DNA of 7,340 bases from Candidatus Woesearchaeota archaeon. Its GTDB lineage: Archaea > Nanoarchaeota > Nanoarchaeia > Woesearchaeales > CALCXY01. Position numbers and translations under genes: made by a program. The notes beneath the pieces are model-generated. The model had not been told where the DNA came from and did not search any database. It was given only the letters and a program-made list of their open reading frames with translations. The DNA is taken from the NCBI GenBank assembly GCA_030751555.1, contig JASMFX010000113.1, forward strand, positions 1-7,340, read 5' to 3'. This document shows, piece by piece, positions 5,299-7,340 of this stretch; the stretch's first letter is position 1; every line of letters begins with the position of its first letter.

Positions 5299-5299
5299 T

Positions 5300-5701
5300 A
5301 TGGATAGAATTGACACAAAAATCATTGAAACATTGAAGGAAGATGCAAGGACTCCCTATCTTAGGATTGCAAAGGAACTCGGTGTTTCTGAAGGAACCAT
5401 TAGAAAGAGAGTGGCGAAGCTGATAAAAGAGAATATAATCAAGAAGTTCACAATCTCTCTGCATAATAGTATAGGTGCTCTTGTTGGTATTGAGACCAAC
5501 CCGCATATAGAGACAAAAAAAATTGTTTCTAATTTACAAAAAGTTGGGCTAAAAGAAATCTTTGAGGTTACTGGAAGGTTTGATGTTGTTTGCATAATTG
5601 ATAGTAAGAATACAGAATCAATGAATAATTCATTAGAGGAGATTCGTGTGCTCAATGGTGTGAATTATACTGAGACATTTACAATATTAAAGGAGAACTA
5701 G
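5300..5701 (+). CDS. Lrp/AsnC-family transcriptional regulator
   Basis: 133 residues, slightly short of typical Lrp proteins (about 150). The N-terminal winged helix-turn-helix spans about 1-50: MDRIDTKIIETLKEDAR, then LRIAKELGVSEGTIRKRVAKL at 21-41. The C-terminal effector-binding RAM domain spans about 58-133, with EVTGRFDVVCII at 89-100. Such proteins form dimers to octamers whose DNA binding changes with an amino acid; the Lrp-like LysM of Sulfolobus regulates lysine genes. Since this gene is first in an operon with dapB and dapA, lysine or a related amino acid is the likely effector, by inference. The dapB SD begins on the last base of its stop codon, so the genes are tightly coupled. 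Candidate targets are the TACGAA sites at 3626, 4991-5009 and 5041. Confidence 0.9.
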   Translation: MDRIDTKIIETLKEDARTPYLRIAKELGVSEGTIRKRVAKLIKENIIKKFTISLHNSIGALVGIETNPHIETKKIVSNLQKVGLKEIFEVTGRFDVVCIIDSKNTESMNNSLEEIRVLNGVNYTETFTILKEN

Positions 5702-5706
5702 GTGAT
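5701..5706 (+). promoter_or_regulatory. Ribosome binding site deciding the dapB start
   Basis: GGTGAT, exact to the 3' half of GGAGGTGAT, sits 4 nt before ATG 5711 and overlaps the final base of the lrp stop. An in-frame GTG at 5702 lies within this SD and is therefore not the start. Confidence 0.65.
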
Positions 5707-5710
5707 AAAC

Positions 5711-6472
5711 ATGGTAAAGCTAAAAATTGCATTGATTGGTTATGGTAAGATGGGAAAGGAAATTGAGCAAATAGCAATTGATAGAGGGCATACCATTGTC
5801 TCTACTATTGATCCAAACAACAAAGAAGCTCAATTTAAGAAAATTGATGACAAATCTCTTAAAGGAGTTGATGTATGCATTGATTTTACCCATCCAGACT
5901 GTGCTGTTCAAAATGTTGAGATTATTGCAGATCATGGAGTGAATCTGGTTTTAGGAACAACTGGTTGGTATGATCAGATGGATCGTGTAAGGAGTATTGT
6001 CCAGGATAAGAACATAGGATTTATGTGGGCTAGTAATTTTTCAATAGGTGTGAATATGTTTTTTAGAGTGGTGGATGCAGCATCTCAGTTGGTTGATAAG
6101 GTTCCTGAGTATGATGTTGGAGGATATGAGTTTCATCATAACCAAAAAGCAGATAGTCCTTCAGGCACTGCCAAAAGCATAGCTGAGCTTATTGTCAAAA
6201 ATATTAAGAGAAAGAAAACAATAAATTATGATCGAGTAGACAGAAGCATAAAGCCAAATGAGCTGCAGTTTTCATCTGTTAGAGTTGGAAACGTTCCTGG
6301 TACTCATAGTGTTTTGTTTGATTCAGCTGCAGATACAATAGAACTAAAGCATACTGCTCGGAACAGGGGAGGATTTGCTTTGGGAGCAGTCATGGCTGCG
6401 GAGTTTGTTCATAAGAAAAAGGGGTTTTTTGAGATCGATCAGTTAATGGAAGATCTTATTGGAGGCGATTAA
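5711..6472 (+). CDS. dapB: 4-hydroxy-tetrahydrodipicolinate reductase
   Basis: 253 residues, full length for DapB. It reduces the DapA product with NAD(P)H to tetrahydrodipicolinate in the diaminopimelate route to lysine. The N-terminal Rossmann domain shows GYGKMG at 10-15, DFTHP at 58-62 and LGTTGW at 81-86. The family signature EFHHNQKADSPSGTA (140-154) holds the catalytic His142/His143 region and Lys146. VRVGNVPGTHSVLF (190-203) and ELKHTARNRGGFALGA (211-226) complete the C-terminal domain. The start at 5711 is set by its SD; dapA begins one base after its stop. Confidence 0.96.
   Translation: MVKLKIALIGYGKMGKEIEQIAIDRGHTIVSTIDPNNKEAQFKKIDDKSLKGVDVCIDFTHPDCAVQNVEIIADHGVNLVLGTTGWYDQMDRVRSIVQDKNIGFMWASNFSIGVNMFFRVVDAASQLVDKVPEYDVGGYEFHHNQKADSPSGTAKSIAELIVKNIKRKKTINYDRVDRSIKPNELQFSSVRVGNVPGTHSVLFDSAADTIELKHTARNRGGFALGAVMAAEFVHKKKGFFEIDQLMEDLIGGD
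6461..6469 (+). promoter_or_regulatory. Ribosome binding site of dapA, inside dapB
   Basis: GGAGGCGAT differs from GGAGGTGAT at one base and lies 4 nt before ATG 6474. It is embedded in the last dapB codons, which points to coupled translation. Confidence 0.65.
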
Positions 6473-6473
6473 G

Positions 6474-7340
6474 ATGGAACAAAAATTTAAAGGAGCATTT
6501 ACAGCCCTAGTAACCCCCTTCACACCTGATGGCGAGGTTGATTACAAAGGATTGGAGTCTAATGTTCAACATCAGATAGACAATGGGATTAATGGTCTTT
6601 TACCATTGGGCACAACCGGAGAGACCCCTACTTTGACAGCAGAAGAACAGCAAAAGGTAGTGGAAGCTGTGTTAGGCTTAGCAAAAGGTAAGGTAACAGT
6701 CCTTGTAGGGACTGGGAGTAATAATACTGCTAAAACCGTTGAGATGAGCAAAAAGGCTCAAGAATGGGGTGCAGATGCAGTCCTAGTGGTGACACCTTAT
6801 TACAATAAACCAACTAATAGAGGGATTTATGAGCATTTTAAGGCTGTGAGTGATGCTATTAGCATACCCATCGTAGTTTATAACATTGCTGGAAGGACTG
6901 GGAAGAATATTGATACTCCTACTATGAAAAAGATTGCTGCACTTGAGAATGTCCAAAGCATCAAGGAAGCTTCAGGAGATATCAATCAAATGGGAGATGT
7001 TATTAATGAACTTCCAGATATCAGTGTCATGAGTGGGGATGATGGAATGACCTTGCCACTTATGGCTCTAGGAGGATTAGGAGTTATTAGTGTAGTATCA
7101 AATCTCGTTCCTGATCGGATAGTTGAGTTGACTGATGCAGCTCTAGCTGGCAACTTTGACGAGGCAAAGAAGATTCATTTTGAGTTATTGCCTCTGTTTA
7201 AGGTGGCTTTCATAGAGACCAATCCTATTCCGATAAAAGCAGCTATGACTATGAAAGGCTTAGCTGGTGGAAGTTATAGATTGCCCATGTGCGAGATGGA
7301 GCCAGAGAATAAGGAGAAGCTTAGGCAGACGTTGGAGGAA
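6474..7340 (+). CDS. dapA: 4-hydroxy-tetrahydrodipicolinate synthase (cut by right window edge)
   Basis: 289 codons are open to the window edge; the family is about 290-300 residues, so only the last few are missing. DapA condenses pyruvate with aspartate semialdehyde through a Schiff base in a TIM barrel. Visible motifs are GTTGE at 46-50, VTPYYNKP at 106-113 (the tyrosine shared across subunits), VYNIAGRTG at 135-143 with catalytic Tyr136 and substrate-binding Arg141, and IKEASGD at 163-169 with Schiff-base Lys164. Related N-acetylneuraminate lyases and sugar-acid aldolases share the fold, but the motifs and dapB next door make DapA the firm call. It is the third gene of the lrp-dapB-dapA operon, which may continue beyond the window. 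Confidence 0.95.
   Translation, partial: MEQKFKGAFTALVTPFTPDGEVDYKGLESNVQHQIDNGINGLLPLGTTGETPTLTAEEQQKVVEAVLGLAKGKVTVLVGTGSNNTAKTVEMSKKAQEWGADAVLVVTPYYNKPTNRGIYEHFKAVSDAISIPIVVYNIAGRTGKNIDTPTMKKIAALENVQSIKEASGDINQMGDVINELPDISVMSGDDGMTLPLMALGGLGVISVVSNLVPDRIVELTDAALAGNFDEAKKIHFELLPLFKVAFIETNPIPIKAAMTMKGLAGGSYRLPMCEMEPENKEKLRQTLEE

Larger units (their letters stand above)
5060..5299 (+). ncRNA. Long structured 5' leader of lrp-dapB-dapA (candidate cis-regulatory RNA)
   Basis: This holds no convincing protein gene but dense complementarity. A perfect 10-bp hairpin with a TTTT loop lies at 5119-5142. A 15-bp perfect outer stem (5071-5085 with 5183-5197) encloses it. Alternative pairings compete: 5066-5078 with 5135-5147 (13 bp), 5116-5126 with 5190-5200 (11 bp) and 5082-5090 with 5148-5156 (9 bp). 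A second stem-loop closes at 5204-5215/5269-5280. The predicted start at about 5060 puts all of it in the mRNA. Short reading frames inside (for example 5068-5112, 14 codons) contain no Lys codons. It could instead be DNA-level operator repeats or a palindromic element remnant. I match it to no known riboswitch class. Confidence 0.45.

Noticed and set aside
5060..5299. Lysine (L-box) riboswitch
   Set aside because: The known lysine riboswitch is a bacterial five-helix junction RNA; the arms here form nested or competing hairpins without such a junction that I can see, so I do not assign that class.
5261..5655. Minus-strand reading frames opposite lrp
   Set aside because: Antisense shadows of a well-recognised Lrp gene with no promoter or SD of their own.
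1..7340. tRNA or rRNA genes
   Set aside because: By eye no cloverleaf with a T-loop motif and no conserved rRNA stretch was found on either strand; a covariance search was not possible here.

Overview
The window reads as chromosomal DNA of an archaeon. Evidence: an archaeal/eukaryotic-type ribosomal protein S6e; a NOG1-family ribosome-assembly GTPase; AT-rich TATA boxes about 27-28 nt upstream of several start codons, giving leaderless mRNAs; T-run terminators; and Shine-Dalgarno (SD) sequences resembling GGAGGTGAT at starts that lie inside operons. Coding density, compact promoters and small genes would suit a DPANN-type lineage, but nothing here fixes the phylum.

Layout. Bases 1-751 (minus): N-terminal 250 residues of a NOG1-like GTPase that runs off the left edge. 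868-1740 (minus): an IMP cyclohydrolase (PurO)-like protein, richer in G+C than its neighbours. 1904-2216 (plus): an unrecognised small gene with its own promoter, apparently split by a +1 frameshift at an A7 run. 2213-2904 (minus): a ribbon-helix-helix antitoxin and PIN-domain toxin operon (VapBC type), divergent from 3030-3593 (plus), ribosomal protein S6e with a long Lys/Glu/Pro/Ala tail. 3664-4968 (plus): aspartate kinase. 4969-5299: an unusual intergenic region. 5300-7340 (plus): an operon of an Lrp/AsnC regulator, dapB and dapA (dapA cut by the right edge).

The right half is a lysine-biosynthesis locus. Aspartate kinase makes aspartyl phosphate. Aspartate-semialdehyde dehydrogenase, not in this window, would act next. 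DapA and DapB then carry out the first two steps committed to diaminopimelate/lysine. The Lrp-type regulator heading the operon is the obvious candidate local controller, and a TACGAA motif recurs next to both the aspartate kinase promoter and the lrp-dapB-dapA promoter.

The most interesting object is the leader of the lrp-dapB-dapA operon. Its best TATA box is at 5030-5037, which predicts a leader of about 240 nt, while most other promoters here give leaderless mRNAs. The leader holds two left arms (5066-5085, 5116-5128) and two right arms (5133-5147, 5183-5200), each able to pair with either partner. A second long stem-loop (5204-5280) follows and ends just before the ribosome binding site. 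This looks like a switchable cis-regulatory RNA or, alternatively, the remnant of a palindromic mobile element.
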